46,386 nucleotides of DNA from Clostridiales bacterium (GTDB lineage Bacteria; Bacillota; Clostridia; Oscillospirales; Acutalibacteraceae), in assembly GCA_022801595.1 (NCBI GenBank), contig JAAWSO010000014.1:1-46386 (forward strand), given 5' to 3'. Every line of letters starts with the position of its first letter. The stretch's first letter is position 1. Under the pieces are notes generated by a model. It saw only the letters and a program-made list of their open reading frames with translations, was not told where the DNA came from and did not search any database. Shown here in pieces: positions 16,779 to 25,565 of the stretch. A program made the translations under genes and the position numbers.

Positions 16779-18542
16779 CTAACCATCGGGCAGCATAACC
16801 GGCAAACGTACGGTAAATGTGGTCCCCTTTCCCACTTGGCTCTCCACCCGGATATCGCCGCCATACAAGGCGGTCAGGTGTTTCACGATGGATAACCCAA
16901 GCCCTGTCCCGCCAATGGAGCGAGAGCGGCTGGTATCCACCCGATAAAACCGTTCAAACAGACGGTCAAAATGGGAAGGATCAATCCCGATTCCCGTATC
17001 TTTGATCCGAACCAGAATCATATCCCGGCGGCGCTGGGCGGTGATCTCCACACGACCGTCTGGCACATTATATTTGATAGCGTTTTCAATCAAATTTCCG
17101 AAAAGCTGCTGCAAACGGGTGGAGGAACTAGACACAAACAGCTCCCGCTCCACCTCCATATGTAGGGTGACGCCAGCCTTTTCCGCAATTGGCTCCAGCC
17201 GCTCCACGGCACAAGCAAGCTCTTTGGCAATGTCACACCGGGTTAAGCTAGGGTCCTCCCTGGCATTCTCAATCTGAGACAACACCAGCATATCGTCGAT
17301 CAAATGCCGCAATCGTTCCGCCTCAATGTCCAGCACCTCATAAAAATACTGCCGGGTTTCTTCATCCCGGTCGGCGCTGCGGAGCAGGTCGATGCTCCCT
17401 CGGATGGAAGTCAAAGGCGTTTTCAGTTCATGGGTGACATTGGACACAAAATCCCGCCGCATCTGCTCCAACTTGGTCATCCGGGTGGTATCGGAAATCA
17501 CGGCCAAACACTCCCCTTCCGCCCCACCCTCCAACGGAGCGGCATAAACGCTGTAATGGTTTTCCTGCTGAACCCCATTTTGCTCGGAAATGGTTTGATG
17601 GATCACCTGCTGATTGGCTGCTGCTTCTTGTAAAACCGACGCTACCTTATGGATCCGCATACTGCCTTCCAGCAAGGTGCCTTCCTGCAGGAGGGGGCGA
17701 TCCAGCAAATCCCGGGCCCGCTGGTTCAAAAACAGAATGGTATTGTTCCTATCCACTGCGAGAACGCCGTCGTTCATGCCCTGAAGTACGCTCTCCAGTT
17801 GGTTCTGCTTTGTTTTCATTTGTTCCACCGCATGTCTAGTGTTGTCCGCCATCGTGTTGAAAGCCTGGGCCAATTGACGGACTTCTCCGGTCATCCGTTT
17901 CCCTGCGGGAGAATCTCCCACCCGGATCAAAAAATCCCCTTCCGCCATCTTCTTGGCTGCTTGGGTCAATTCCTGCATCGGCTCATAGACATGGCGGAAT
18001 AAAATGGCGCAAATAATACAAACAATCAAAATTCCAAGAATCATTGCCCCAATCGCAATGATCCAAACTCCTCCCACTGCAAACTGTAATTCTGACAGGG
18101 GCATGGCTACCCGGAGAATCAAGCCTGTACCGGGGTCTAAGATGGCGTCATAATAATAAGAATTGTTGATACTCTGACTTTTTCGAATATCATATCCACG
18201 GCCCTCTTGGATCGCCTGTTTAATTTCCGGACGGTCCCGGTGGTTTTCATAGCTGGCTTCATCCTGCGCACTGTCTCCCTTCACATCGCCATTTTGATCC
18301 AGCACCGTCACCCGAATATCCTGGCCCATTTGCTGGAGCTGCATCCCATAGCTTTTCGCAAAGCGCTGAGGGTCTACCTGCATTTGCTGGCTCTCAGCAC
18401 ACATCATGGCAAGCATGGCATCCAGCCGGCGGGTAAATTCATTTTGATACTGATTTTGCACCAAAAAACCCGCCAGGGAAAAGGCAAGAACAAAGCCGAC
18501 TATGACAACAGCGGCAGTGCACAGCATCAAACGCTTCCTCAT
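16779..18542 (-). CDS. phoR: Phosphate-regulon sensor histidine kinase PhoR
   Basis: 587 aa. Domain order: TM1 (about 5-30), an extracellular sensor loop of about 120 residues, TM2 (about 160-185), HAMP, PAS (about 250-370), HisKA with the phospho-acceptor in FVSNVTHELKTPLTSI, then HATPase_c with LIENAIKY (N box), DTGIGID (G1), LFERFYR (F) and GTGLGLSIVKH (G2). It senses phosphate sufficiency through Pst/PhoU and phosphorylates PhoB. The start has AGGAGG with six-base spacing. It lies 69 bp after phoB and is the last gene of the Pst-Pho run. Confidence 0.92.
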   Translation of the reverse strand: MRKRLMLCTAAVVIVGFVLAFSLAGFLVQNQYQNEFTRRLDAMLAMMCAESQQMQVDPQRFAKSYGMQLQQMGQDIRVTVLDQNGDVKGDSAQDEASYENHRDRPEIKQAIQEGRGYDIRKSQSINNSYYYDAILDPGTGLILRVAMPLSELQFAVGGVWIIAIGAMILGILIVCIICAILFRHVYEPMQELTQAAKKMAEGDFLIRVGDSPAGKRMTGEVRQLAQAFNTMADNTRHAVEQMKTKQNQLESVLQGMNDGVLAVDRNNTILFLNQRARDLLDRPLLQEGTLLEGSMRIHKVASVLQEAAANQQVIHQTISEQNGVQQENHYSVYAAPLEGGAEGECLAVISDTTRMTKLEQMRRDFVSNVTHELKTPLTSIRGSIDLLRSADRDEETRQYFYEVLDIEAERLRHLIDDMLVLSQIENAREDPSLTRCDIAKELACAVERLEPIAEKAGVTLHMEVERELFVSSSSTRLQQLFGNLIENAIKYNVPDGRVEITAQRRRDMILVRIKDTGIGIDPSHFDRLFERFYRVDTSRSRSIGGTGLGLSIVKHLTALYGGDIRVESQVGKGTTFTVRLPVMLPDG

Positions 18543-18611
18543 AATCGGCCTCCTACAACCTACGTATTTTTTTAATTATAAACGATTCTGGCATGGAACA
18601 CAAGAACCGTT

Positions 18612-19310
18612 TTATCCAGAAAATTTATATCCCACGCCTCGAACCGTCTGCACCAGAGCGGGGGATTCTGGGTTGTCCTCAATTTTCTGCCGCAAATACC
18701 GAACATGTACGTCAACCGTGCGGGTATCCCCGAAATATTCCATACCCCAAACCTTATCTAACAGGGTGTTCCGAGTCAGCACCCGGCCTTTGTTCTTCAT
18801 GAGCATGACCAGCAAATCAAATTCCTTTGCGGTCAGCTCGATGGGATTTCCATTTTTGGTAATGGTGTGGGAATCAATGTCCACTAAAATCCCACTGGCC
18901 TCAAGGATTTCCTCTCGAGGCGGAGGAGGCACGGCCTGCAGCTCAGTACGCCGCATAACCGCCCGCACCCGGGCGCATAATTCCTTCATGCTGAACGGCT
19001 TGACAATGTAATCATCCGCTCCCATTTCTAAGCCAAGCACCCGGTCAATTTCGGAGCTTTTGGCGGTCAACATCAAGATCGGAAGAGCACGGGTCTCCGG
19101 AGCGGAGCGGAGTGTGCGGCAAACAGCAAGGCCATCTGGAGCGGGCATCATCCAATCCAAAATTACAGCATCCGGGCGACGGCGCTGAACCGCTTCCAAC
19201 AAAGCGTTTCCATCGGTAAAAATCTCCGTTTCAAACCCTTCATCTTTCAGCCCAAACGCTACCAGCCGGCAAATATTGATTTCGTCATCCGTCACATAAA
19301 CCAAGGCCAT
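18612..19310 (-). CDS. phoB: Phosphate-regulon response regulator PhoB/PhoP (OmpR family)
   Basis: 232 aa. The receiver domain has the acidic pocket DDE near the N-terminus, the phospho-acceptor Asp in VILDWMMP and Lys in IVKPFSMKEL. The C-terminal winged helix has ELTAKEFDLLVMLMKNKGRVLTR, TVDVHVRYLRQKI and VRGVGYKF. Phosphorylated PhoB should bind the 11-bp-periodic boxes before the two pstS genes. The second ATG (19310) is preferred because AGGA lies at a better distance; the ATG at 19316 is too close to it. It sits between phoU and phoR. Confidence 0.92.
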   Translation of the reverse strand: MALVYVTDDEINICRLVAFGLKDEGFETEIFTDGNALLEAVQRRRPDAVILDWMMPAPDGLAVCRTLRSAPETRALPILMLTAKSSEIDRVLGLEMGADDYIVKPFSMKELCARVRAVMRRTELQAVPPPPREEILEASGILVDIDSHTITKNGNPIELTAKEFDLLVMLMKNKGRVLTRNTLLDKVWGMEYFGDTRTVDVHVRYLRQKIEDNPESPALVQTVRGVGYKFSG

Positions 19311-19350
19311 GCCCATTCCTCTTCTTTCCGAACCACGGTTGCCATCCTGC

Positions 19351-20019
19351 CTATTCCTCTCCTTCTGGATGATTCAGATCAGGATGCTCCCCAGTTTCAA
19401 TATAAATAACCCACTCCGCAATGTTGGTGGCGTGGTCCGCCATCCGTTCGGCATATTTGGTGATGAGCAGCATATCCACTTCCCCCAGCACATTGCCGGA
19501 TTCCTTCAGGCCATTGCTGACCTCCAAAATCACCTTGGAGAACAGGTTGTCCACAAAATCATCACTGCGGCAGATGTCCTCCGCCTCGTCAATGTCCCGG
19601 CTGATGAATACATTCATCGCCCGGCGGAACATCGTGCGGGCAGCCTCCATCATTTGCAATACATGATTCATCACCAAGCTGTTTGGATTCAGCTCGCCGG
19701 TGCAGATAATCTCACAAATGTCGGCGCACTGATCGCCTTCCCGCTCAATATCAGTCAGAACCTTCAAGCAGGCGGCGATGGTCCGCAGATCTTTGGCAAT
19801 CGGTTGCTGCAAAGCGATCAGACTCAGACATTCGCCTTCCAGCTCGTGCTCCATATGGTCGATTTCGCTATCGCTGCTAGCCACTTCATGAGCCAGATCC
19901 AAGTCCATATTGCGCAGAGCCTGAATGGTTTTTTCCATTCGTCCATCCACCAAATTGCCCAGTTCGGTCAATTCTTCATGGAGCTCATTGAGCTCCTGGT
20001 CAAATAATTTTCTTGTCAT
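19351..20019 (-). CDS. phoU: Phosphate-signalling protein PhoU
   Basis: 222 aa, a tandem three-helix-bundle protein. The two PhoU repeats each carry an acidic metal-binding E/D-xxx-D pattern: DSEIDHMEHELEGECLSLIALQQPIAKDLR, and DEAEDICRSDDFVDNLFSKV in the second half, with AERMADHATNIAEWV near the end. PhoU links PstB to PhoR and restrains the kinase when phosphate is plentiful. GGAGG lies upstream of the ATG. It is about 110 bp from pstB, a gap in which nothing was seen. Confidence 0.94.
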   Translation of the reverse strand: MTRKLFDQELNELHEELTELGNLVDGRMEKTIQALRNMDLDLAHEVASSDSEIDHMEHELEGECLSLIALQQPIAKDLRTIAACLKVLTDIEREGDQCADICEIICTGELNPNSLVMNHVLQMMEAARTMFRRAMNVFISRDIDEAEDICRSDDFVDNLFSKVILEVSNGLKESGNVLGEVDMLLITKYAERMADHATNIAEWVIYIETGEHPDLNHPEGEE

Positions 20020-20131
20020 GCCAAATGTCCTCCTTCAATCCGCTGCCAGCATTTTAATTCCTTTTCTAAAACAACCATTTTGGATATCTCATTATAACAA
20101 AAAAGAAATTCTCCTTCAAGAAAAATCGAAA

Positions 20132-20908
20132 TTAACCGAAACGTCCCGTAATATACCGCTCGGTGCGCTCGTCCTTCGGGTTGTTAAACATGGTTTCTGT
20201 GTCCGCAAACTCCACAATTTCTCCGGTTAGGAAAAACGCTGTCTGGTCTGCGATACGGGCAGCCTGCTGCATATTGTGGGTCACGATAATCACCGTATAT
20301 TTTTCCCGCAAATCTCCCATCAAATCCTCGATTTTCAAGGTGGAGATCGGATCCAGCGCAGAGGTCGGTTCATCCATTAGAATAATATCCGGCTCCACTG
20401 CCAGGGCGCGAGCAATGCACAAACGCTGCTGCTGTCCGCCAGACAAACCTAAAGCCGATTTTTTTAGACGATCCTTGACTTCATCCCACAGAGCGGCGTT
20501 GCGTAAAGAGGTTTCCACAATTTCATCCAGCTTCGCTTTGTTGCGCACGCCGTGAACCTTAGGGCCATATACAATGTTGTCATAAATCGACATGGGGAAT
20601 GGGTTCGCTTTCTGGAACACCATCCCCGCCCGCTTGCGCAGCAGGGTCACGTCGGTACGGGGATCGTAAATGTCCTCCCCGTCAATGGTGACGGTTCCGG
20701 TAATTTTGCAGCCGTCTACCAGGTCATTCATTCGGTTGAGCGTTTTCAGACAGGTAGATTTTCCGCAGCCTGACGGCCCAATAAAGGCCGTTACCTGATT
20801 CGCTGGGATATCCAGATTCAATCCCTTGAGCGCATGGAAATCCCCATAATACAGGTGCAGATCTTTGATGGAAACTTTCGTATTCTCCGAATGTTTTTTG
20901 TGTATCAT
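20132..20908 (-). CDS. pstB: Phosphate ABC transporter ATP-binding protein PstB
   Basis: 258 aa, standard length. Walker A is GPSGCGKST, the Q-loop is in [16 protein letters not shown], the ABC signature is [15 protein letters not shown], Walker B with catalytic Glu is [13 protein letters not shown], and the switch His is in [10 protein letters not shown]. The phosphate-importer subgroup is shown by [18 protein letters not shown] and the C-terminal [18 protein letters not shown]. It works as a dimer under PstA/PstC and lies 10 bp downstream of pstA. Confidence 0.97.
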   Translation of the reverse strand: MIHKKHSENTKVSIKDLHLYYGDFHALKGLNLDIPANQVTAFIGPSGCGKSTCLKTLNRMNDLVDGCKITGTVTIDGEDIYDPRTDVTLLRKRAGMVFQKANPFPMSIYDNIVYGPKVHGVRNKAKLDEIVETSLRNAALWDEVKDRLKKSALGLSGGQQQRLCIARALAVEPDIILMDEPTSALDPISTLKIEDLMGDLREKYTVIIVTHNMQQAARIADQTAFFLTGEIVEFADTETMFNNPKDERTERYITGRFG

Positions 20909-20918
20909 AAGAAAATCC

Positions 20919-21833
20919 TTACCCTTTCTTCAGTACTTTCGATAACAGGCTTGCCAGACGGTTGAGGATAAAAATGACGATCAGCAACACTGTTGCGGTG
21001 GCGAACGCAATATTCATCGCATCCTCGGAGGAAGCTTCTCTTGCCGTTTGATACAGGTGTAGAGTCAACGTCCGGCCGCTCTCCATGATGTGGGAGAAAG
21101 GGCCTGACGGCATATTGTAGGATACGCCAGAGGTAAAGAGCAAGGCCGCGGATTCCCCAACGATCCGACCCATAGCCAGAATCACCGCCGTCAGCACGCC
21201 AGGCATGGCGCAGGGAAGCACAATCCCCATAATAACCCGGAATTTTCCAGCGCCCAGAGCCATGGCGCCTTCCTTATAAGAGCTTGGCACGGACAGCAGA
21301 GATTCCTCCGTGGTTCGGATGATCGTCGGCAAAACGCATAACGTCATGGTCAAACAGCCGGCCAGGATCGAAGTTTGTAGGCGGAAGAGGGTACAGAATA
21401 CGGTATATCCGAACAAACCGAAAAGAATGGATGGGATGCCGGACAACACTTCTGTGGTGAACCGGATCGCCCGCACCAACCTGCCCTGTTTGGCATATTG
21501 GGTCAGATAAATCGCCGAGCAGATGCCAATGGGCGCCGAGATCAGCAGCGTAATTCCCACAATATACAGGGTATTGATGATCATAGGCAAAATGCCCTTC
21601 CGGTCAGGGTTCGTTTCCGAATAAGGGTTAGCAATAAAGCTCCAGGACAAATGGGGGATGCCACGCACCAAAATATAGAGGATGATGCCCAGCAGTACGG
21701 CAATCGTCAGCCCGGTAGCGACAAAGATACAGGCCTTTAAAACACCGTCAGACGCCCGTTTTTTCTTGCGGTACAGGGAATGTTCCTGAAGTTGGCCGTC
21801 CAAATATTTGGCCGCGCTTGGATTACTTGGCAT
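20919..21833 (-). CDS. pstA: Phosphate ABC transporter permease PstA
   Basis: 304 aa with six hydrophobic segments. The family loops are [40 protein letters not shown], and the EAA coupling helix [22 protein letters not shown] with [15 protein letters not shown]. Its start overlaps the pstC end by 11 bases, so the two permease genes are translationally coupled. GGGGAG is the likely ribosome site. Confidence 0.96.
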   Translation of the reverse strand: MPSNPSAAKYLDGQLQEHSLYRKKKRASDGVLKACIFVATGLTIAVLLGIILYILVRGIPHLSWSFIANPYSETNPDRKGILPMIINTLYIVGITLLISAPIGICSAIYLTQYAKQGRLVRAIRFTTEVLSGIPSILFGLFGYTVFCTLFRLQTSILAGCLTMTLCVLPTIIRTTEESLLSVPSSYKEGAMALGAGKFRVIMGIVLPCAMPGVLTAVILAMGRIVGESAALLFTSGVSYNMPSGPFSHIMESGRTLTLHLYQTAREASSEDAMNIAFATATVLLIVIFILNRLASLLSKVLKKG

Positions 21834-23175
21834 TCATCTTCGCTCCCCTCTTAGAAATAATCGTAAAGGAAATATTCACAATCATAATAAATACAAACAA
21901 GACGAAACCGATGGCAAACAGAGCCTGACGATGCAGACCGGAAGCATATGACATTTCCATGGCGATTCCAGTAGTCAGGAACCGGACGGTTCCCAGCAGG
22001 CTTGGCATGTTGGCCACGTTACCAGCCACCATGATGACTGCCATGGTTTCCCCAATCGCACGTCCTACCCCTAAGATCACACCGGATAAAATACCGGATT
22101 TTGCCGCTGGGATGGTAATTTTAAAGATCGTATGGGTGGCGGTGGCTCCCAATCCCAGGGAAGCCTCCCGATAGGATTGAGGAACAGCCCGCAGAGAATT
22201 TTCGGTTACATTGACAATCGTCGGGATGATCATAATCGCCAAAATAATGATGGCGGCCAGCAGACTGTCGCCAATGGTAGCTCCCGGAAATACCGCACGG
22301 ATCGCCGGCACAATAATCAACATGCCAAAAAAACCGTAAATCACCGATGGGATCCCAGCCAAAAGCTCAATGGCCGGACGGATTAACCGGGCAACCTTAG
22401 GACTTGCAATCTCGCTGAGAAATACCGCTGTCAAAATGCCGATGGGCACGCCGATGACAATGGCGCCGAACGTGCCGGCAATGGAGGAAAGAATCAATGC
22501 CAGAATACCGAATTCATTGCTCTTGGCATCCCAATTGACGCCAAACAAGAAGGAAAAGATACCGATTTCCCCGATTGCTGGAGCGCCTGCCGCAATGATG
22601 TAGATAGTAATCATCAGCACCGCGCCGATGGACACGCAGGAAGCCACCAGAAAAATAGACTGGGCCAATTTTTCTCCGCCCTGAGTCCAGAGGGAAAGGA
22701 CGGCGCACACCAAACCGGACGCCAGGATATAAACAAAGGGAAGCATATAGCCCACGGAGATATTGCTGATATTCAGTTGGGTAACTGCCGTTTGCACACT
22801 TGTCATTGAGATCAACATCACCAAAGGACAGACGCCGGAAATCACATAGGCGATTCCCGCCAAGGTTGCCTTTTTGAAAAAGAGAAGCGCTGCCCCCGCT
22901 AGCGCCAACACGACGCTGGCAATTACAGCAATTCGGGTCAACACCGGGATGGCTACCAGCCCGCTAAGCTCTTTTCCTTCCACCCAAAAGCCCTGGGCAA
23001 AGGCCAAATCCATGCCGCTGGTCACATAGGTCGTATTGCGGAACACAAAAGTGATGTTAGGCAGAAAGAACATTGCAACGGCGCCCAGACCCAACACAAT
23101 GGCGATGATCCGTTTGATTCGATTTCGTTTGTCAGCCTTCTGCTGAGCAGCAAGGTCATTCATAGAAATTGTCAT
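21823..23175 (-). CDS. pstC: Phosphate ABC transporter permease PstC with an N-terminal membrane extension
   Basis: 450 aa from ATG 23175; typical PstC is about 300. The C-terminal part (about 165-450) is a normal PstC: FGILALILSSIAGTFGAIVIGVPIGI, LLAGIPSVIYGFFG, and the EAA loop YREASLGLGATATHTIFKITIPAAKSG with GVGRAIGETMAVIMVAG. The first 160 or so residues add about four hydrophobic helices (near 25-45, 75-100, 105-125 and 140-165) that belong to no family I recognise. ATG 23175 follows GGTGG at five bases; ATG 23187 lacks a ribosome site. It lies between pstS and pstA. Confidence 0.93.
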   Translation of the reverse strand: MTISMNDLAAQQKADKRNRIKRIIAIVLGLGAVAMFFLPNITFVFRNTTYVTSGMDLAFAQGFWVEGKELSGLVAIPVLTRIAVIASVVLALAGAALLFFKKATLAGIAYVISGVCPLVMLISMTSVQTAVTQLNISNISVGYMLPFVYILASGLVCAVLSLWTQGGEKLAQSIFLVASCVSIGAVLMITIYIIAAGAPAIGEIGIFSFLFGVNWDAKSNEFGILALILSSIAGTFGAIVIGVPIGILTAVFLSEIASPKVARLIRPAIELLAGIPSVIYGFFGMLIIVPAIRAVFPGATIGDSLLAAIIILAIMIIPTIVNVTENSLRAVPQSYREASLGLGATATHTIFKITIPAAKSGILSGVILGVGRAIGETMAVIMVAGNVANMPSLLGTVRFLTTGIAMEMSYASGLHRQALFAIGFVLFVFIMIVNISFTIISKRGAKMNAK

Positions 23176-23211
23176 AAAACCCACCATTTTCTCGTTATCG
23201 TCATATTTTTT

Positions 23212-24081
23212 CTATTCTGCAACTGGAATCAGACCGGAATCCTGGATAATTTTCTGGCCTTCCTCGGATTTGACAAACTGGAACCAAACTGCGATCAATT
23301 CGCTGTCGGATCCCTTCTTATAGATTTGGATAAATGGACGCTGAACCAGGTAAGTGCCGTTGAGAATGTTTTCCTCGCTGGGTTCTACTCCGTCAATCTG
23401 CAGTCCAACCACAGAATCGTTGAGAGAATCCAAAGAAATATAGCCGATAGAGGACGGGTCGCTGCTGACCCTGGTAACTACCTCGCCGGTGGATGTCAAT
23501 TCCGCGGCATACTCGCATCCTTCTACGTCAAACAAAGACTCAAAGCCGTCCCGGGTACCGGAAGCAGATTCCCGGCCAAGCAGGGTAATGGCTTGATCGT
23601 TGCCGCCAACTTCTTTCCAGTTTTTGATCGCACCGGAGAAAATTTTAGTTACCTGTTCCGCCGTCAGATTGGTGACTGGATTTGCCTTGTTCACGGTTAC
23701 GACAATGCCGTCAATGGCAATTTGAACTTGCTCAAACTGGTCAGGATTTTCGCTGTCCTTCATTTCTCGGGACATGTTCCCAATCAGTGCGTTTCCAGAG
23801 GCGACCGAGTTTGGCGCGTCACCAGAGCCGGTTCCGCTGGTTTCTACGGTTGCCTTGGAGTATTTCCTACTGAACGCCTCACCCAACGCCTGGCTCACCT
23901 TCGCCATGGAGGTGGAACCATTTAAGGTTAGCTTGCCGCTGATTTCCTGGGAGGCGGCGGATTGCTGCGTCTCCTCTCCCGACGGTTTATCACCGTATAA
24001 AATTGGTCCGCACCCGGAAAACGTAACTACCAACGCCAACGCTAAAATCGACCAGCCTTTCCAAATTCTTTTGCCTCTCAT
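23212..24081 (-). CDS. pstS: Phosphate-binding lipoprotein PstS (operon copy)
   Basis: 289 aa. Signal peptide with lipobox FSGC (Cys24), so it is a membrane-anchored receptor. The phosphate-binding loops are NGSTSMAKVSQALGEAF, GTGSGDAPNSVASG and GRESASGTRDGFESLF, the PstS signature, with PFIQIYKKGSDSELIAVWFQF near the end. First gene of the operon pstS-pstC-pstA-pstB-phoU-phoB-phoR, directly downstream of a Pho-box promoter. It is a close paralogue of the pstS at 24393-25274. Confidence 0.95.
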   Translation of the reverse strand: MRGKRIWKGWSILALALVVTFSGCGPILYGDKPSGEETQQSAASQEISGKLTLNGSTSMAKVSQALGEAFSRKYSKATVETSGTGSGDAPNSVASGNALIGNMSREMKDSENPDQFEQVQIAIDGIVVTVNKANPVTNLTAEQVTKIFSGAIKNWKEVGGNDQAITLLGRESASGTRDGFESLFDVEGCEYAAELTSTGEVVTRVSSDPSSIGYISLDSLNDSVVGLQIDGVEPSEENILNGTYLVQRPFIQIYKKGSDSELIAVWFQFVKSEEGQKIIQDSGLIPVAE

Positions 24082-24162
24082 TGCACTCTCCCTTTATTCT
24101 TGTGATCAAATGATTCAAAATATTTTCATCCAACATTTTTTCAGGATGTTTTTTCTGAGTTA

Positions 24163-24222
24163 AGTGTACCGGACTAATGTTAAATTAGCGTTAAATTAAC
24201 ATTTGATGTTCGTTAAATATTT
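24163..24222 (-). promoter_or_regulatory. Pho box and promoter of the pst-pho operon
   Basis: Four 11-bp units lie end to end: GTTAAATTAGC, GTTAAATTAAC, ATTTGATGTTC and GTTAAATATTT (24179-24222, plus-strand reading). Read on the coding (minus) strand the TTTAAC-type units end exactly 10 bp before TACACT (24168-24163), a -10 hexamer. There is no -35, as expected for a PhoB/PhoP-activated promoter whose boxes replace it. Regulation by phosphate limitation is inferred from this layout and the phoBR genes in the same operon. Confidence 0.75.
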
Positions 24223-24302
24223 TTCTCTTACTTATTATTAACCCATCTAGACTGAAAAATATACCAAAAAAAAGCCAGTCTCCTAACATCTTTCGAGATT
24301 TC

Positions 24303-24340
24303 AAAAAGAAAAAACAGGCAGGAAAAACCCCGCCTGTCTT
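24303..24340 (-). terminator. Rho-independent terminator after the second pstS
   Basis: Minus-strand hairpin ACAGGC(GGGG) / (CC)TGCCTGT followed by TTTTTTCTTTTT. It separates the upstream pstS from the operon copy, so the upstream gene is mostly its own transcript. Confidence 0.75.
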
Positions 24341-24392
24341 GCGAAGGAAAAAGATAAGAAAAAGAAATAGGGAATTGTTCCGATTAGACGCT

Positions 24393-25274
24393 TTATTCTG
24401 CTACTGGGATGACGCCTGCTTCTTTCATCGCAGCTTGGCCTTCGTCCGACTTCACAAAATCAAACCATGCTTGGATTAACTCGCTGTCGGAACCTTTTTT
24501 GTAAATTTGAATAAACGGACGACTGGCGGTATACGTGCCGTTGGAAACATTCTCCTCCGTTGCCTCCACACCGTCAATCTTACATGGGGTAACCGTATCA
24601 TTCACAGAGCCCAAAGAAATGTAACCGATTGCATATGGGTCGCTGCCAATCCGATTTACCACTTCACCAGTGGAGGTCAGTTCCGCTGCATATGCGTAAC
24701 GGTCTGCCTTGAAAATCCCCTCAAATCCATCGCGGGTGCCAGAATTCGCCTCTCTTCCCAGTACGGTGATGGTATGATCCTCACCGCTAACCTCCTTCCA
24801 GTTGGTGATTTCACCAGAGAAGATTTTGGTCACCTGCTCGGTGGTCAGATCGGTCACGGGATTGTTTTTGTTTACCGCAACAGCGATGCCGTCAATGGCA
24901 ATTTGAACTTTTTCAAAGTTATCTGGATTTTCATCGTCTTTTAGGTCACGGGACAGGTCGCCGATCAAGGCATTGCCACTTTCTACCGCCTGTACCGCCG
25001 CACCGGAACCAGTACCGGTCTTTTCTACCTTAGCGCCTGGATATTTTGTTTGGAACGCCTCGCCCAAAGCTTGGCAAACCTGCGTCATGGAAGTGGAGCC
25101 GTTGAGGGTAAGGGTGCCGGAAATCTTATCGTTCTGGCTATCGCCAGCAACGGTAGAGCCAGTGGTGGAATCTGGAGTGGGGGATACATTGGTCACAGCC
25201 TCGCCGCAGCCAGCGAAAACTAGGGTGCAGGTTGCCGCAGCAGCCAAAACCGAAATCAAAACTTTCTTATTCAT
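24393..25274 (-). CDS. pstS: Phosphate-binding lipoprotein PstS (second, separately promoted copy)
   Basis: 293 aa. Lipobox FAGC (Cys23) and a Thr/Ser/Pro-rich linker precede the same binding loops as the operon copy: NGSTSMTQVCQALGEAF, GTGSGAAVQAVESG and GREANSGTRDGFEGIF, ending SDEGQAAMKEAGVIPVAE. The two copies align end to end with long identical blocks (QIAIDGI, EQVTKIFSG, AAELTSTGEVV, RPFIQIYKKGSDSELI) and so arose by duplication. ATG 25274 starts the signal peptide, with AGGAGA upstream; the longer upstream frame has no ribosome site. It has its own Pho-box promoter and terminator, allowing extra receptor under starvation. Confidence 0.94.
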   Translation of the reverse strand: MNKKVLISVLAAAATCTLVFAGCGEAVTNVSPTPDSTTGSTVAGDSQNDKISGTLTLNGSTSMTQVCQALGEAFQTKYPGAKVEKTGTGSGAAVQAVESGNALIGDLSRDLKDDENPDNFEKVQIAIDGIAVAVNKNNPVTDLTTEQVTKIFSGEITNWKEVSGEDHTITVLGREANSGTRDGFEGIFKADRYAYAAELTSTGEVVNRIGSDPYAIGYISLGSVNDTVTPCKIDGVEATEENVSNGTYTASRPFIQIYKKGSDSELIQAWFDFVKSDEGQAAMKEAGVIPVAE

Positions 25275-25341
25275 GGTCAGTTTTCTCCTAACATTCTTAA
25301 ACAAATTCTCAATCATGGACCCATTCATTTGGAATATCTCC

Positions 25342-25423
25342 ATTCTATCCCCCAATTGTTAAAACAGAGTTATCCCATTTTTATAAAGCTGTTAGATTTG
25401 GGTTAGATTCTTCTTAAAACAAA
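25342..25423 (-). promoter_or_regulatory. Pho box and promoter of the second pstS
   Basis: Six 11-bp units in register at 25358-25423: GTTAAAACAGA, GTTATCCCATT, TTTATAAAGCT, GTTAGATTTGG, GTTAGATTCTT and CTTAAAACAAA (plus-strand reading). On the minus strand the array ends 10 bp before TAGAAT (25347-25342), the same spacing as at the operon promoter. The two sites support each other. Confidence 0.72.
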
Positions 25424-25460
25424 AGAAAAATGGTTTCCCAAAATCCCTGGAAAACCATTT
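25421..25460 (-). terminator. Terminator after the TatD-linked radical SAM gene
   Basis: Minus-strand stem AAATGGTTTTCC / GGGAAACCATTT followed by TTCTTTTGTTTT. It lies about 100 bp past the gene and directly abuts the Pho boxes, shielding pstS from readthrough. Confidence 0.65.
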
Positions 25461-25565
25461 GAATCCTTTTTTGTCGATTGGAGGAAAAGGAAGGAATCGC
25501 CTTTGTTAGGTTTGGGTGACTCCAATCTTCTTTTAACATTCCCATTGGAAAACCCGCCGCTGTCT

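Noticed and set aside
16598-16864. 88-aa minus-strand ORF overlapping the phoR end and iorA leader
   Set aside because: No ribosome site, out of frame with phoR, and it covers the iorAB promoter.
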